Assembly: GCA_903829945.1 (NCBI GenBank)
Contig: CAIKRV010000036.1
Span: 1-37,157, forward strand
From: an uncultured bacterium
GTDB taxonomy: Bacteria; Bacteroidota; Bacteroidia; CAILMK01
Direction: 5' to 3'
Length of the DNA stretch: 37,157 bases
In this document: in pieces, positions 1 to 8,212 of the stretch
Layout: every line of letters starts with the position of its first letter
Position numbering within the stretch: position 1 is the first letter of the stretch
Made by a program: the position numbers and the translations under genes
The notes under the pieces: model-generated
Databases searched by the model: none
What the model was told of the DNA's origin: nothing
The model's input: only the letters and a program-made list of their open reading frames with translations

Positions 1-76
1 CTCGTGAAATAATGGCAAGCACACAATACTCTAATACTCCTTTGCGCATCTGAGCTATGGCATTATCTAATTTCAT
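1..76 (-). CDS. PadR family transcriptional regulator, N-terminal fragment (runs off left edge)
   Basis: Reading the minus strand from the ATG at 76-74 gives 25 codons before the window ends: MKLDNAIAQMRKGVLEYCVL and then AIISR. This matches the start of PadR-family winged-helix repressors, whose first helix typically reads like AQMRKGVLEFCIL. Only the N-terminus is visible, so effector and targets cannot be judged. In Bacteroidota these small PadR genes are often autoregulated and lie upstream of membrane (PspC-type) proteins; that is family knowledge, not seen here. A consensus promoter and an 11-bp inverted repeat lie directly upstream, which supports both the start and autoregulation. The -7 box ends only 4 nt before the ATG, so the mRNA is probably leaderless. 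Confidence 0.8.
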   Translation of the reverse strand, partial: MKLDNAIAQMRKGVLEYCVLAIISR

Positions 77-80
77 GATA

Positions 81-110
81 CAAAGATATAACAATTATAG
101 TACCATGCAA
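81..110 (-). promoter_or_regulatory. Promoter of the PadR-family gene
   Basis: On the minus strand TTG (110-108), a 19-nt spacer and TATCTTTG (88-81) match the Bacteroidota sigma-ABfr consensus TTG-N19-TAnnTTTG exactly. Only four bases separate the -7 box from the ATG at 76. Confidence 0.75.
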
Positions 111-127
111 TACATAGTACTATAATT
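93..127. promoter_or_regulatory. Inverted repeat, probable PadR operator
   Basis: The arms AATTATAGTAC (93-103) and GTACTATAATT (117-127) are a perfect 11-bp inverted repeat with a 13-nt spacer. The right arm also contains the local palindrome ATAGTACTAT (114-123). The element covers the -33 TTG and spacer of the PadR promoter, which is where a repressor would block polymerase. Assignment to PadR itself is inferred from position. Confidence 0.6.
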
Positions 128-249
128 TTTATAAATATTTTTTAAATAATTGATATACAGTTAAATAATTTTTATAAAAATTTCTAGTAGGTGTTAATTT
201 ACACGAATTTTTGTCCAAAAGCAACTTTAAGATGGCAAGATCGGGCAAT

Positions 250-286
250 AAAAAAGGTGCTAATTTCTTGAATTAGCACCTTTTTT
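250..286 (-). terminator. Intrinsic (bidirectional) terminator
   Basis: The arms AAAAAAGGTGCTAATT (250-265) and AATTAGCACCTTTTTT (271-286) pair perfectly over 16 bp around a 5-nt loop, with a U-run in either direction. It lies 17 bp beyond the stop of the outer-membrane protein gene on the minus strand and separates it from the PadR gene. Confidence 0.9.
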
Positions 287-303
287 ATAAATTTTATACT
301 TGT

Positions 304-1797
304 TTAGAACTTCCAGCCCATGGTTAAAATTCCAATACTTCTGACATCCTTAATAGTAGCATTATTTTCACTGGCAGGCGCATAAGGTGCATATACATAT
401 GTACTATTATAAACCTGATAGGCAAAATCCATAAAGAAACTTCCAGGATGATAACCTATACCCAAGGAATACATAAATACGCTTTTATCATTGGCTCCGG
501 TGTTTGCGGAATCTTTATATTTAGCACTATAAGGAGAACTGTAAAAACCAAGTCCTGCACGCAAGGCCCATACATCAAAGCGATATTCTCCGCCTATACG
601 TATATTATTTCCACTGCTAAGAAAATTTTGTACGTCTTGTTTTACCAAGCTTGATCCCGGATAAGTAGTAGTAATCCTGGCACTGGTATAATCAACGTAT
701 TCATAATCTAAATTAATAAATCCATTTTTACCGGCAATAAATGCACCGCTAAGCGTATATCTGAAAGGAGTGACAATGGAATAATCAAAGGAGCCTTGAG
801 GGGAACTATAACTATAAGCACTTGGGGTGTATATTTTTATATCTGTTGATAAGGTATACGTATAATCATCACTCATGGAATAGAAACTTGGTAGTTGAAT
901 GGAAGCACCCACACGGAAATAATCATTTAAACGAATGATGGCACCAAAATTTGCAGTTATACCGATACCCGTTGTATTGACAACCTCATTTAATCCAATA
1001 CTTTGTACTGTATCGGCAGAACTTATATGTGTTTCTGTATAATTTCTAATGGAATGAAAACCAATAGTTGGGAATGCTAAGGTAGCGCCTACATATACTC
1101 GGTTGGAATAATTTCCGCCAAATGTTAAACAAATATCATTCATAGAACCTCTGGTGGAAATTTCATCTCTTTGAATGGTTCCTTTGGCACGTTCTACACT
1201 TCCATACGTAAGTGAATCATTACTCACCGGGCCAATTAAGCCATTGTGAATGGCTAAATATGGATAAGAAAATTGTTGACCTTCCCAACTTCCCGGGGTA
1301 TAACCATATGCCTGGTTAGCAAAATAATCGGCTATACTGCTTTTGGTGTTTTGCCCTTGCAAGGTTACATGGCTTTGGAATGAATTACTTCTATTGAAGC
1401 CAATGCCAAAATTAAAAGCAACCCATCCATCCTTAGGTACATTATTATTATCATCATATCTTAGGTTGGCAATAATTACAGATAAGTTACCCACGTTGAG
1501 GTTATACTTATCATCTTCGTTATCGTTGTTTAAATAATTAGCCGTTGCCGTAGGTTTTTCTAAACCAAAGCCAAAGCTAAATTCATTTTTTCGATATAAA
1601 CCAATACCTGCAGGATTGATACTCATGCTCATCGGGTCAGCACCAAAGGCACCGATCGAATTACCTACTCCAACTGAGCGAGCATCACCTTGGTAAAATT
1701 TTTGAGAATATCTTAATAAATCCTCAAAGGTTTGAGCGGACATACCTTGGGCACCGAGCATTGCTAAAATGCTCATAATTAATAACTTTCTACTCAT
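304..1797 (-). CDS. Outer-membrane beta-barrel protein, OMPP1/FadL/TodX-like
   Basis: A 497-residue protein with a signal peptide (MSRKLLIMSILAMLGAQGMSAQ, cut before TFED). The mature N-terminus has features of FadL/OMPP1-type barrels: a stretch on sequence order and non-uniform residues (SVGVGNSIGAFGADPMSMSINPAGIG) followed by alternating hydrophobic/aromatic strands. The last residues, ILTMGWKF, end in Phe like a BAM signal. Family members move hydrophobic substrates across the outer membrane, and some Bacteroidota relatives (PorV-like) serve type IX secretion; the substrate here is unknown. Database records often label such proteins 'hemin receptor', for which I see no support. The gene follows the Tyr-rich lipoprotein gene by 11 nt and ends at a strong terminator, so the two probably form a two-gene operon. 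Confidence 0.8.
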   Translation of the reverse strand: MSRKLLIMSILAMLGAQGMSAQTFEDLLRYSQKFYQGDARSVGVGNSIGAFGADPMSMSINPAGIGLYRKNEFSFGFGLEKPTATANYLNNDNEDDKYNLNVGNLSVIIANLRYDDNNNVPKDGWVAFNFGIGFNRSNSFQSHVTLQGQNTKSSIADYFANQAYGYTPGSWEGQQFSYPYLAIHNGLIGPVSNDSLTYGSVERAKGTIQRDEISTRGSMNDICLTFGGNYSNRVYVGATLAFPTIGFHSIRNYTETHISSADTVQSIGLNEVVNTTGIGITANFGAIIRLNDYFRVGASIQLPSFYSMSDDYTYTLSTDIKIYTPSAYSYSSPQGSFDYSIVTPFRYTLSGAFIAGKNGFINLDYEYVDYTSARITTTYPGSSLVKQDVQNFLSSGNNIRIGGEYRFDVWALRAGLGFYSSPYSAKYKDSANTGANDKSVFMYSLGIGYHPGSFFMDFAYQVYNSTYVYAPYAPASENNATIKDVRSIGILTMGWKF

Positions 1798-1808
1798 AAT
1801 TTTAATTT

Positions 1809-3020
1809 TTAGCGTCTGGAACCTCTGCTTCCTGAACTAGAACCTCCACCACCGCCGCCTGAGGGTCTGCTATAACCTCCTCCATTAAATCCACCATTAC
1901 TTCTTGGTTGAGAGTAAGTTGGAGTTTTTGGAGCAGTATATTGTGGTTGAGAATAACTAGGTGTGCTTGGTGCACTTGGTTGATAGGTTCTTGGATTATC
2001 GTAAGTTCTTTGTGTGTTAGAATTATTTTCTTTGTAATTGGCTCCACTACCATTGTTTGTTTCAGCAGGGCGACCATAATTGGTAGCCGGTTGATTATTA
2101 TTAGTAGCGGGGGTACCATTGGTAGTTCCGGAATAAGTCCTGCTTCCATTGTAATTCTGCTGATTTCCTACCGGAGTATTATTGGAATTACCATAAGTTG
2201 GAGTACTTCTTGGATCAGAAGGATTAGTATAAGTAGGAGCATTTTCCACAGCACGTTTTATTTGAATGGGTCTGCGACTAACGGGTGTATTGCTAAAATG
2301 GCTACCGGTTCCGCCGGTACTGCCACGGGCTCCATAATAGGTATTACTACTTCCGGTGGTACTGGTACCACTGCCATAAGAACCTCCACCGGTGCCATAA
2401 TATGGATTGCTATTGTATCCGCCATATGGCTCATATAGGGAGTAGTGATAATATGGTGACATATAATACGGTGAGTAATATGGGGAATAAAAGGACCCAT
2501 AACTTGGATAAAAGAACGGATCATACATATAAGGATTGTACATTCCGTAACCGTAGCCATAATTCATACCGAAACTGAAATTACTGCAGGAACCATACAT
2601 ACTCGGATTATACATTGGATTGGAATATCCATAACCCATGCCCGGCGTATTATACATATAGCTGTTTCTGTTATATCCATAGTTGTTGTACGGACTAGAG
2701 CCGCCACCACTGTAGGAATTATCGTAATAATAATTATTCGGGTCATTATTAGGATAGTTATTACCTTGATTTGGGATATTATTTGGAGCAGAATAACTAT
2801 TCTGAGCGTTTGGGTAATTGTTTTGTGCCGGAGCCGGGCTTACCGCAGCTTTGGACTTGCGAGATGCCGGTTTTTCATCCGCTGAGGAATAATATCCATC
2901 ATCAGTATTGGCAGTGGAAGACTGCATATTCTTGCTATTGGAACAAGAAACTAAGAGCACTGTAAGGAATATACTTCCTATGAGGTTCCTATATATTTTC
3001 ATTTTGCTTGAGTATTTCAT
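1809..3020 (-). CDS. Tyr/Asn/Gly/Ser-rich low-complexity lipoprotein
   Basis: A 403-residue protein with a lipoprotein signal, lipobox LVSC and Cys26. A second ATG at 3002 (residue 7) gives an equally good, shorter signal peptide. After Cys26 the chain is low complexity throughout: Asn/Pro/Ser-rich to about residue 95, a block (about 95-213) with 34 tyrosines in roughly 119 residues built from YSPYY/YGYGY/YNPYMY-like units, a Ser/Thr/Asn/Gln-rich stretch, and a Gly/Ser/Arg tail ending GSRGSRR. No enzymatic fold is visible. Related proteins in Chitinophagaceae are often annotated as 'vitellogenin II' from composition alone, which is not meaningful. It is probably a surface or periplasmic lipoprotein and is likely co-transcribed with the barrel gene downstream. 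The function is unknown. Confidence 0.8.
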   Translation of the reverse strand: MKYSSKMKIYRNLIGSIFLTVLLVSCSNSKNMQSSTANTDDGYYSSADEKPASRKSKAAVSPAPAQNNYPNAQNSYSAPNNIPNQGNNYPNNDPNNYYYDNSYSGGGSSPYNNYGYNRNSYMYNTPGMGYGYSNPMYNPSMYGSCSNFSFGMNYGYGYGMYNPYMYDPFFYPSYGSFYSPYYSPYYMSPYYHYSLYEPYGGYNSNPYYGTGGGSYGSGTSTTGSSNTYYGARGSTGGTGSHFSNTPVSRRPIQIKRAVENAPTYTNPSDPRSTPTYGNSNNTPVGNQQNYNGSRTYSGTTNGTPATNNNQPATNYGRPAETNNGSGANYKENNSNTQRTYDNPRTYQPSAPSTPSYSQPQYTAPKTPTYSQPRSNGGFNGGGYSRPSGGGGGGSSSGSRGSRR

Positions 3021-3042
3021 ATACCTGATAACAATTAATGTC

Positions 3043-3050
3043 TAATTTTG
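3043..3050 (+). promoter_or_regulatory. Possible -7 promoter box for proS
   Basis: TAATTTTG fits TAnnTTTG and lies 58 nt before the proS ATG in the 88-bp gap between divergent genes. I see no TTG at the right distance upstream, so this is only a half-supported promoter. Confidence 0.35.
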
Positions 3051-3108
3051 CTTCTCTAATTAATAACTTAGATACAAAAAGCATTCCAAAGTTAAATATA
3101 ATTTTTAA

Positions 3109-4584
3109 ATGGCCGACAAAATAACTTCAAGAGAAAAAGATTATTCAGAATGGTACAATGATATTGTAAAGCATGCGGGCTTGGCAGAACATTCAGCGGT
3201 AAAGGGTTGCATGGTAATTAAGCCCTATGGATATGCTATTTGGGAATTTATGCAAGCTGAGTTGGATCGTAAATTTAAGGAAACAGGTCACGTTAATGCT
3301 TACTTTCCATTATTTGTCCCTAAGAGTTTTTTAAGCAAAGAAGCAGCTCACGTAGAGGGCTTTGCGAAGGAATGTGCGGTTGTAACACATTATAGATTAA
3401 AGACTTCCGATGACGGAAAGGAAGTAATTGTAGATCCGGAAGCCAAGCTGGAAGAAGAACTTATTATCCGTCCAACCTCTGAAACCATCATTTGGAATAC
3501 TTATCGTAATTGGATTCAATCCTATCGGGATTTACCTTTGCTAATTAACCAATGGGCAAATGTAGTCCGTTGGGAAATGCGGACCCGACTTTTTCTTAGA
3601 ACCACTGAATTTTTATGGCAAGAAGGCCATACGGCTCATGCCAGCGAGGAAGAAGCCTTGGCAGAAACTCGTCAAATGTTGGAAGTTTATGCAGAATTTG
3701 CCGAAAAATATCTTGGTATTCCGGTCATTAAAGGCATAAAAACGGCAAATGAGCGTTTTGCCGGTGCAGTTGAAACCTTTTGCATTGAAGCCATGATGCA
3801 AGATGGAAAAGCATTGCAAGCAGGAACTTCTCACTTTTTAGGTCAAAACTTCGCTAAAGCATTTGATGTTACTTTTTTGGACAAATCGAATAAACCGGAA
3901 TATGTTTGGGCGACCTCTTGGGGTGTTTCTACTCGTTTAATCGGAGCGCTAATTATGGCTCATTCCGATGATGACGGATTGGTATTGCCTCCCAAACTTG
4001 CACCTGTTCAAGTGGTCATAGTTCCGATTTATAAACGACAAGAAGAATTGGAGGCCATTGGTGCCAAAGTGGCTCCATTAGTACAAGCCCTAAAATCCAA
4101 AGGAATTCGGGCTAAATTTGATAATGATGACGCTAAAAAACCGGGTTGGAAATTTGCAGAACATGAATTGAAAGGGGTGCCTTTACGTATTGCTATTGGC
4201 CCTCGCGATATGGAAAATGGTACCGCTGAAATTGCCTTCCGTGATACGAAAGCAAAACAATCCATTACCTTTGCTGAATTGGAAAATGAAATTCCTAAAA
4301 TTCTAGATCAAATTCAGGAAGGAATTTACCTAAAGGCATTACGCTTTCGAGAAGAAAATACACACTATGTAAATTCTTATGAAGAATTTAAAAAAGTGTT
4401 GGACGAAAAAAGCGGTTTCATTTTTGCGCATTGGGATGGAACTTCTGAAACGGAGGAGAAAATTAAGGAAGAAACCAAAGCAACCATACGTTGCATTCCA
4501 TTGGATAATCCGCAGGAAGACGGTATTTGTATTTACAGCGGAAAGCCAAGTAAACAACGCGTCATTTTTGCAAGAGCATATTAA
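3109..4584 (+). CDS. proS: Prolyl-tRNA synthetase, short archaeal/eukaryotic-type
   Basis: A 491-residue class II aminoacyl-tRNA synthetase that charges tRNA-Pro in the cytoplasm. Motif 2 is seen in the region [20 protein letters not shown] then [22 protein letters not shown]; the proline-pocket/motif 3 region is the [20 protein letters not shown] segment. An anticodon-binding domain follows ([13 protein letters not shown]), and the C-terminal zinc-binding-like domain ends in FARAY. The length and the lack of an internal editing (INS) insertion place it with the short ProRS form that is usual in Bacteroidota, not the long E. coli form. The ATG at 3109 begins [19 protein letters not shown], which is the expected N-terminus. 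The next gene starts within 40 nt, so co-transcription is likely. Confidence 0.97.
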   Translation: MADKITSREKDYSEWYNDIVKHAGLAEHSAVKGCMVIKPYGYAIWEFMQAELDRKFKETGHVNAYFPLFVPKSFLSKEAAHVEGFAKECAVVTHYRLKTSDDGKEVIVDPEAKLEEELIIRPTSETIIWNTYRNWIQSYRDLPLLINQWANVVRWEMRTRLFLRTTEFLWQEGHTAHASEEEALAETRQMLEVYAEFAEKYLGIPVIKGIKTANERFAGAVETFCIEAMMQDGKALQAGTSHFLGQNFAKAFDVTFLDKSNKPEYVWATSWGVSTRLIGALIMAHSDDDGLVLPPKLAPVQVVIVPIYKRQEELEAIGAKVAPLVQALKSKGIRAKFDNDDAKKPGWKFAEHELKGVPLRIAIGPRDMENGTAEIAFRDTKAKQSITFAELENEIPKILDQIQEGIYLKALRFREENTHYVNSYEEFKKVLDEKSGFIFAHWDGTSETEEKIKEETKATIRCIPLDNPQEDGICIYSGKPSKQRVIFARAY

Positions 4585-4623
4585 TTTTTGAATGGTCATA
4601 AACTACTAAATACTTTAGATTGT

Positions 4624-5304
4624 ATGGACGAAAAAAATAATGAAATTGTAAATGCACTTGGGCTGAAGGCAGGCACCAAGCAATTTATTTTTCGTAAAAC
4701 ACAAAATGTGTTTGACGAATTTAAGAAGCAAATAAATGCAGTAATTTCTGATATTTCAGGTCCAATACGAAATATTGATAAAAACATCGAATTATCCTAC
4801 CGTGAAAAAGGAGATTTTGAAGCTGAACTAAAATTTTCAGGAGACACATTGGTGTTTATGATGCATACCAATATTTTTAATTTTCCTCCTGATCATGCCA
4901 TGTATAAAACGGATTATGTTCGTCAGGATATTATGCGTTCGTATTGCGGAATGATTTTAATTTATAATTTTCTATCTGATTCTATAAAGTATAACCGTTT
5001 AAATGATATGGGTTATCTTACTGCCCGAGTATTTATTAATAAAGACGGACATTTTTTTATACAAGGTAAAAGGCAATTTTCATTTTTATATAATGATTTC
5101 TCCGAGTTTGAAATTAATCCCGAAGCCATAAAATTAATTGTGCAAACTGCTATTTTGCATAGCATAGATTTTGATTTGTTTGTGCCTCCATTTGATAATG
5201 TAAAAGAGATTTCCTTAATAGAAAAAGTAGCATTGGAAGGAAATGCTTCCATAAAAACAGGAAAGAGATTAGGGTTTAATTATATTGATGATATTGCGCA
5301 ATAA
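4624..5304 (+). CDS. Unknown protein downstream of proS
   Basis: A 226-residue soluble protein counted from the ATG at 4624 (MDEKNNEIVNALGLKAG). The frame stays open upstream to a TTG at 4588, 3 nt after the proS stop, but the added residues look unlike a natural start, so ATG is preferred. There is no signal peptide and no membrane segment. The sequence mixes short helices with strands (for example DTLVFMMHTNIFNF and GYLTARVFINKDGHFFIQGKRQ). I recognise no catalytic motif or named family. The gene is probably co-transcribed with proS. Its stop lies 2 nt from the stop of convergent folA, leaving no room for a separate terminator. Confidence 0.75.
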   Translation: MDEKNNEIVNALGLKAGTKQFIFRKTQNVFDEFKKQINAVISDISGPIRNIDKNIELSYREKGDFEAELKFSGDTLVFMMHTNIFNFPPDHAMYKTDYVRQDIMRSYCGMILIYNFLSDSIKYNRLNDMGYLTARVFINKDGHFFIQGKRQFSFLYNDFSEFEINPEAIKLIVQTAILHSIDFDLFVPPFDNVKEISLIEKVALEGNASIKTGKRLGFNYIDDIAQ

Positions 5305-5306
5305 TT

Positions 5307-5798
5307 TTATTTCCTGAGGTATTGCAAAAAGCTGAAATCAAATTTATTTTTTTCATCGGCTGAATGGGATTCATTTTTAATACAATCCCACGCTGATAAA
5401 TCAAATTTCGGAAAAAAAGTATCAGCTTCAAAAATACCTTCTACTTTAGTGAGGTATAATTTTCCTGCAAGCGGAAAAGCCTGGGTAAATATTTCTGCAC
5501 CTCCAATAATAAACAATTCATTTTCTCCCAATTGTTCGGCGTATGAAATCCCCGAAGCAATGGAGTTTTTTACCACAATTCCTTCGGCATAAAAATTTTG
5601 TTGGCTGCTTAAAACAATATTTGTCCGGAAGGGCAATGGAGATTTTAAGGATTCAAAAGTTTTCCTGCCCATCAATATGCAATGTCCTTTGGTAGTTTCC
5701 TTAAACATTTTAAAATCTGCGGGTAAATGCCAGGGTAGTGCATTGTCCTTACCCATTCCCATATTTTGATCTACTGCTACAATAAATGAAATCAACAT
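5307..5798 (-). CDS. folA: Dihydrofolate reductase
   Basis: A 163-residue NADPH-dependent reductase of dihydrofolate to tetrahydrofolate. The N-terminus MLISFIVAVDQNMGMGKDNA and LPWHLPADFKMFKETT carry the WxLPxD substrate site with the acidic residue at about Asp28. MGRKTFES is the NADPH-binding segment, and IIGGAEIFTQ is the conserved GG motif near the C-terminus. The length is normal for the family. It starts 3 nt after the end of thyA on the same strand, forming a classical thyA-folA unit in which folA recycles the dihydrofolate that ThyA produces. Confidence 0.97.
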   Translation of the reverse strand: MLISFIVAVDQNMGMGKDNALPWHLPADFKMFKETTKGHCILMGRKTFESLKSPLPFRTNIVLSSQQNFYAEGIVVKNSIASGISYAEQLGENELFIIGGAEIFTQAFPLAGKLYLTKVEGIFEADTFFPKFDLSAWDCIKNESHSADEKNKFDFSFLQYLRK

Positions 5799-5801
5799 AT
5801 T

Positions 5802-6596
5802 TTAAATGGCAACAGGCGCTTTAATGGAAGGGTAGGGATCGTAATTTTCGAGTTTGAAATCTTCAAATTTAAAATCAAAAATACTTTTAACTTCAGGATT
5901 TATAATCATATTTGGTAAGGCCCTTGGCGTCCTTTCCAATTGTAAATTTACTTGCTCAATATGATTGCTATATATATGTGCATCACCAAAGGTATGTACA
6001 AACTCACCGGCTTTAAGTCCGCTTACTTGCGCAATCATCATCGTAAATAATGCATAAGATGCAATATTAAACGGCACTCCTAAAAACAAATCGGCACTAC
6101 GTTGATATAATTGACAGGATAATTTACCATCAGCAACATAAAACTGAAATAAACAATGGCAAGGCGCTAAAGCCATTTGATTTAAATCAGATACGTTCCA
6201 AGCAGAAATAATCATCCTTCTTGAATCCGGATTTTTTAATATGGTATCCATCAGGATTTGCAATTGGTCGTAAGTTTCACCGTTTGCACCAGCCCAGGAA
6301 CGCCATTGTTTTCCATAGACGGGTCCTAGGTCACCTTCTGCATTGGCCCATTCGTCCCAAATACTTACACCATTATCTTTTAGGTATTTAATATTAGTTT
6401 CACCTTTTATAAACCATAATAATTCATGAATTATTGATTTGAGATGCACTTTTTTGGTCGTCACCAAAGGGAAACCTTCTTCTAAATTGAAACGTAATTG
6501 CGGTCCAAAAATACTAATGGTACCGGTACCGGTTCTATCCGTTTTTGGGGTTCCTTCTTGCAGTACTTTTTTAAGTAGGGAAAGATAATTTTCCAT
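5802..6596 (-). CDS. thyA: Thymidylate synthase
   Basis: A 264-residue enzyme of E. coli ThyA size that converts dUMP and methylene-tetrahydrofolate to dTMP and dihydrofolate. The nucleophile is Cys146 in [12 protein letters not shown]. The phosphate-binding Arg is in [25 protein letters not shown] is the second conserved arginine region, and the C-terminus PSIKAPVAI carries the typical closing tail. It lies upstream of folA with a 3-nt gap. A consensus -7 box ends only 4 nt before its ATG, so the transcript is probably leaderless. Confidence 0.98.
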   Translation of the reverse strand: MENYLSLLKKVLQEGTPKTDRTGTGTISIFGPQLRFNLEEGFPLVTTKKVHLKSIIHELLWFIKGETNIKYLKDNGVSIWDEWANAEGDLGPVYGKQWRSWAGANGETYDQLQILMDTILKNPDSRRMIISAWNVSDLNQMALAPCHCLFQFYVADGKLSCQLYQRSADLFLGVPFNIASYALFTMMIAQVSGLKAGEFVHTFGDAHIYSNHIEQVNLQLERTPRALPNMIINPEVKSIFDFKFEDFKLENYDPYPSIKAPVAI

Positions 6597-6600
6597 GTTA

Positions 6601-6608
6601 CAAAGTTA
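6601..6608 (-). promoter_or_regulatory. -7 promoter box of thyA-folA
   Basis: TAACTTTG on the minus strand matches TAnnTTTG and is separated from the thyA ATG by only 4 nt (TAAC). A clear TTG at -33 is not visible. Confidence 0.5.
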
Positions 6609-6698
6609 AGATAAATTCAGATGGTACTTAATCCTTCTTAGTATTTGAAATAAACATGCAAAATAATAAATAGGTAAAATTTAACGAAAAATTACTTT

Positions 6699-6732
6699 TT
6701 TGTTTATTTCTAATAAGGAATCATTATATTTG
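6699..6732 (+). promoter_or_regulatory. Promoter of the pyruvate dehydrogenase E2 gene
   Basis: TTTG (6699-6702), a 22-nt spacer and TATATTTG (6725-6732) match the Bacteroidota promoter, with a spacer at the long end. It places transcription start near 6737-6740. This rules out the upstream TTG at 6700 and fixes the ATG at 6775 as the start. Confidence 0.65.
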
Positions 6733-6774
6733 CACTTCCAACAAGTTTTCAATTCAAACGAAAATATTCCCTTA

Positions 6775-7989
6775 ATGGCTGAAGTAATTAAAATGCCACG
6801 TATGAGTGATACGATGACCGAAGGTGTTATCGTTTCGTGGCTTAAAAAAGAAGGTGACGCCGTAAAATCCGGTGATGTATTGGCAGAAGTGGAAACCGAT
6901 AAGGCAACCATGGAGTTAGAAAGTTATACCGATGGTGTATTGCTTCATATTGGTGTCAGTGCAGGTAGCTCTGTATCAGTTGATGGCGTAATTGCTGTCA
7001 TCGGAAAAGCAGGTGAGGATTGGAATGCAGCCCTTGCTGCCAGCAATACTGCCGCTCCAAAGGCAGCTTCCGCTGCGCCCGGTACTGCCAGTCCTACAGC
7101 ACAAACTACTGTGCCTCAGCCTAGCGCATATACAGAAGCAAGCGATTCACATATTAAAGCGTCTCCATTAGCTAAAAAAATTGCAGCTGATAAAGGCTTA
7201 GATATAAATACAATAACCGGTTCAGGTGATCAAGGGCGCATTGTTAAGCGCGATATTGAAAGTTATGTTCCGGCAAAAAATACTATTGCTGTTCCGGCAT
7301 CAATTCCGGGAACATATGAGGATGTTCCTGTAAATCAAATGCGTAAAACAATAGCACGTCGTTTGGCGGAAAGTAAATTTAGTGCCCCTCATTTTTACCT
7401 GACTATTTCCGTGAATATGGATACTTGTATAGCTTCCCGCAAAAAAATTATTGAATTTAGCGGAGAGAAGGTATCGTATAATGATATTATCATTAAAGCA
7501 GCTGCGGAAGCATTAAAAAGGCATCCTAAAGTAAATGCCTCTTGGTTAGGCGATAAGATTAGGTATTATAATTATGTAAATATTGGTGTTGCTATTGCCG
7601 TTGAAGACGGATTAGTAGTGCCGGTCATTAGAAATGCTGATCAAAAAAGAATTAGCAATATAAGTGCAGAGGTAAAACAAAGCGCTGAAAAAGCTAAAAC
7701 AAAAAAATTGCAAGCACAAGATTTTGAAGGTAACACATTTACTATTTCAAATTTGGGAATGTTTGGCATTGATGAATTTACCGCAATCATTAATCCTCCG
7801 GATGCTTGTATATTGGCCGTAGGAAAAATTAGTGAAACAGCGGTAGTAGAAAATGGACAAATAAAAATTAGTAATATAATGAAAATGACATTGTCTTGCG
7901 ACCATAGGGTAGTAGATGGTGCCATGGGAGCTCAGTTTTTGCAAACATTAAAGCAATTTTTGGAAGACCCTATCATTATTTTAGCGTAA
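6775..7989 (+). CDS. Dihydrolipoamide acetyltransferase (E2) of pyruvate dehydrogenase
   Basis: A 404-residue 2-oxoacid dehydrogenase E2 subunit. The N-terminal lipoyl domain (about 1-80) contains EVETDKATMELES, with the lipoylated Lys43. An Ala/Pro/Thr-rich swinging linker (about 85-125) follows, then a peripheral-subunit-binding domain (KASPLAKKIAADKGLD to GRIVKRDI), then the catalytic core ending SCDHRVVDGAMGAQFL with active-site His near 377. It has one lipoyl domain. The MPRMSDTMTEGVIVSWLKKE start is typical of pyruvate dehydrogenase E2 rather than oxoglutarate E2. The E1 and E3 genes are not adjacent. The ATG at 6775 is chosen because the promoter lies downstream of the alternative TTG at 6700. 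Confidence 0.95.
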   Translation: MAEVIKMPRMSDTMTEGVIVSWLKKEGDAVKSGDVLAEVETDKATMELESYTDGVLLHIGVSAGSSVSVDGVIAVIGKAGEDWNAALAASNTAAPKAASAAPGTASPTAQTTVPQPSAYTEASDSHIKASPLAKKIAADKGLDINTITGSGDQGRIVKRDIESYVPAKNTIAVPASIPGTYEDVPVNQMRKTIARRLAESKFSAPHFYLTISVNMDTCIASRKKIIEFSGEKVSYNDIIIKAAAEALKRHPKVNASWLGDKIRYYNYVNIGVAIAVEDGLVVPVIRNADQKRISNISAEVKQSAEKAKTKKLQAQDFEGNTFTISNLGMFGIDEFTAIINPPDACILAVGKISETAVVENGQIKISNIMKMTLSCDHRVVDGAMGAQFLQTLKQFLEDPIIILA

Positions 7990-8103
7990 ATTGCGATAGC
8001 ATACTATTTTGATTTTCGCGAATAGTTTTTTTAAGAATTTCATTTCGGCTTATTAAGTAAAAAAATGACCATATTTTTTTACAAACAACTAAGCATTTTA
8101 CCC

Positions 8104-8136
8104 TTGTAAATATTGGAATGATATAATTTATATTTT
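8104..8136 (+). promoter_or_regulatory. Possible rho promoter
   Basis: TTG (8104-8106), a 22-nt spacer and TATATTTT (8129-8136) resemble the consensus with a T for G at the last position. This would give a leader of about 70 nt before rho. The rest of the 223-bp gap 7990-8212 is AT-rich with no other recognised feature. Confidence 0.35.
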
Positions 8137-8212
8137 TACTTGAAAGTCCTTTCTAGCATTAGTCGGATTCAGTTTTTACAGCTATTAATCGTATTGAATA
8201 AATTTTAAACTT

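Noticed and set aside
1908-2438. A long open frame on the plus strand opposite the Tyr-rich lipoprotein
   Set aside because: It is a shadow of low-complexity codons (Ser/Ile/Thr-rich, no start context), with no independent support. The same holds for the other minus-strand frames in that region.
5292-5303. Palindrome TATTGCGCAATA at the end of the gene after proS
   Set aside because: It is inside the coding sequence, has no loop, and no U-run follows, so it is neither a terminator nor a convincing operator.
6700-6774. TTG start and 25-residue extension of the E2 subunit
   Set aside because: The TTG is part of the -33 element and the -7 box lies downstream of it, so these codons are not transcribed from that promoter.
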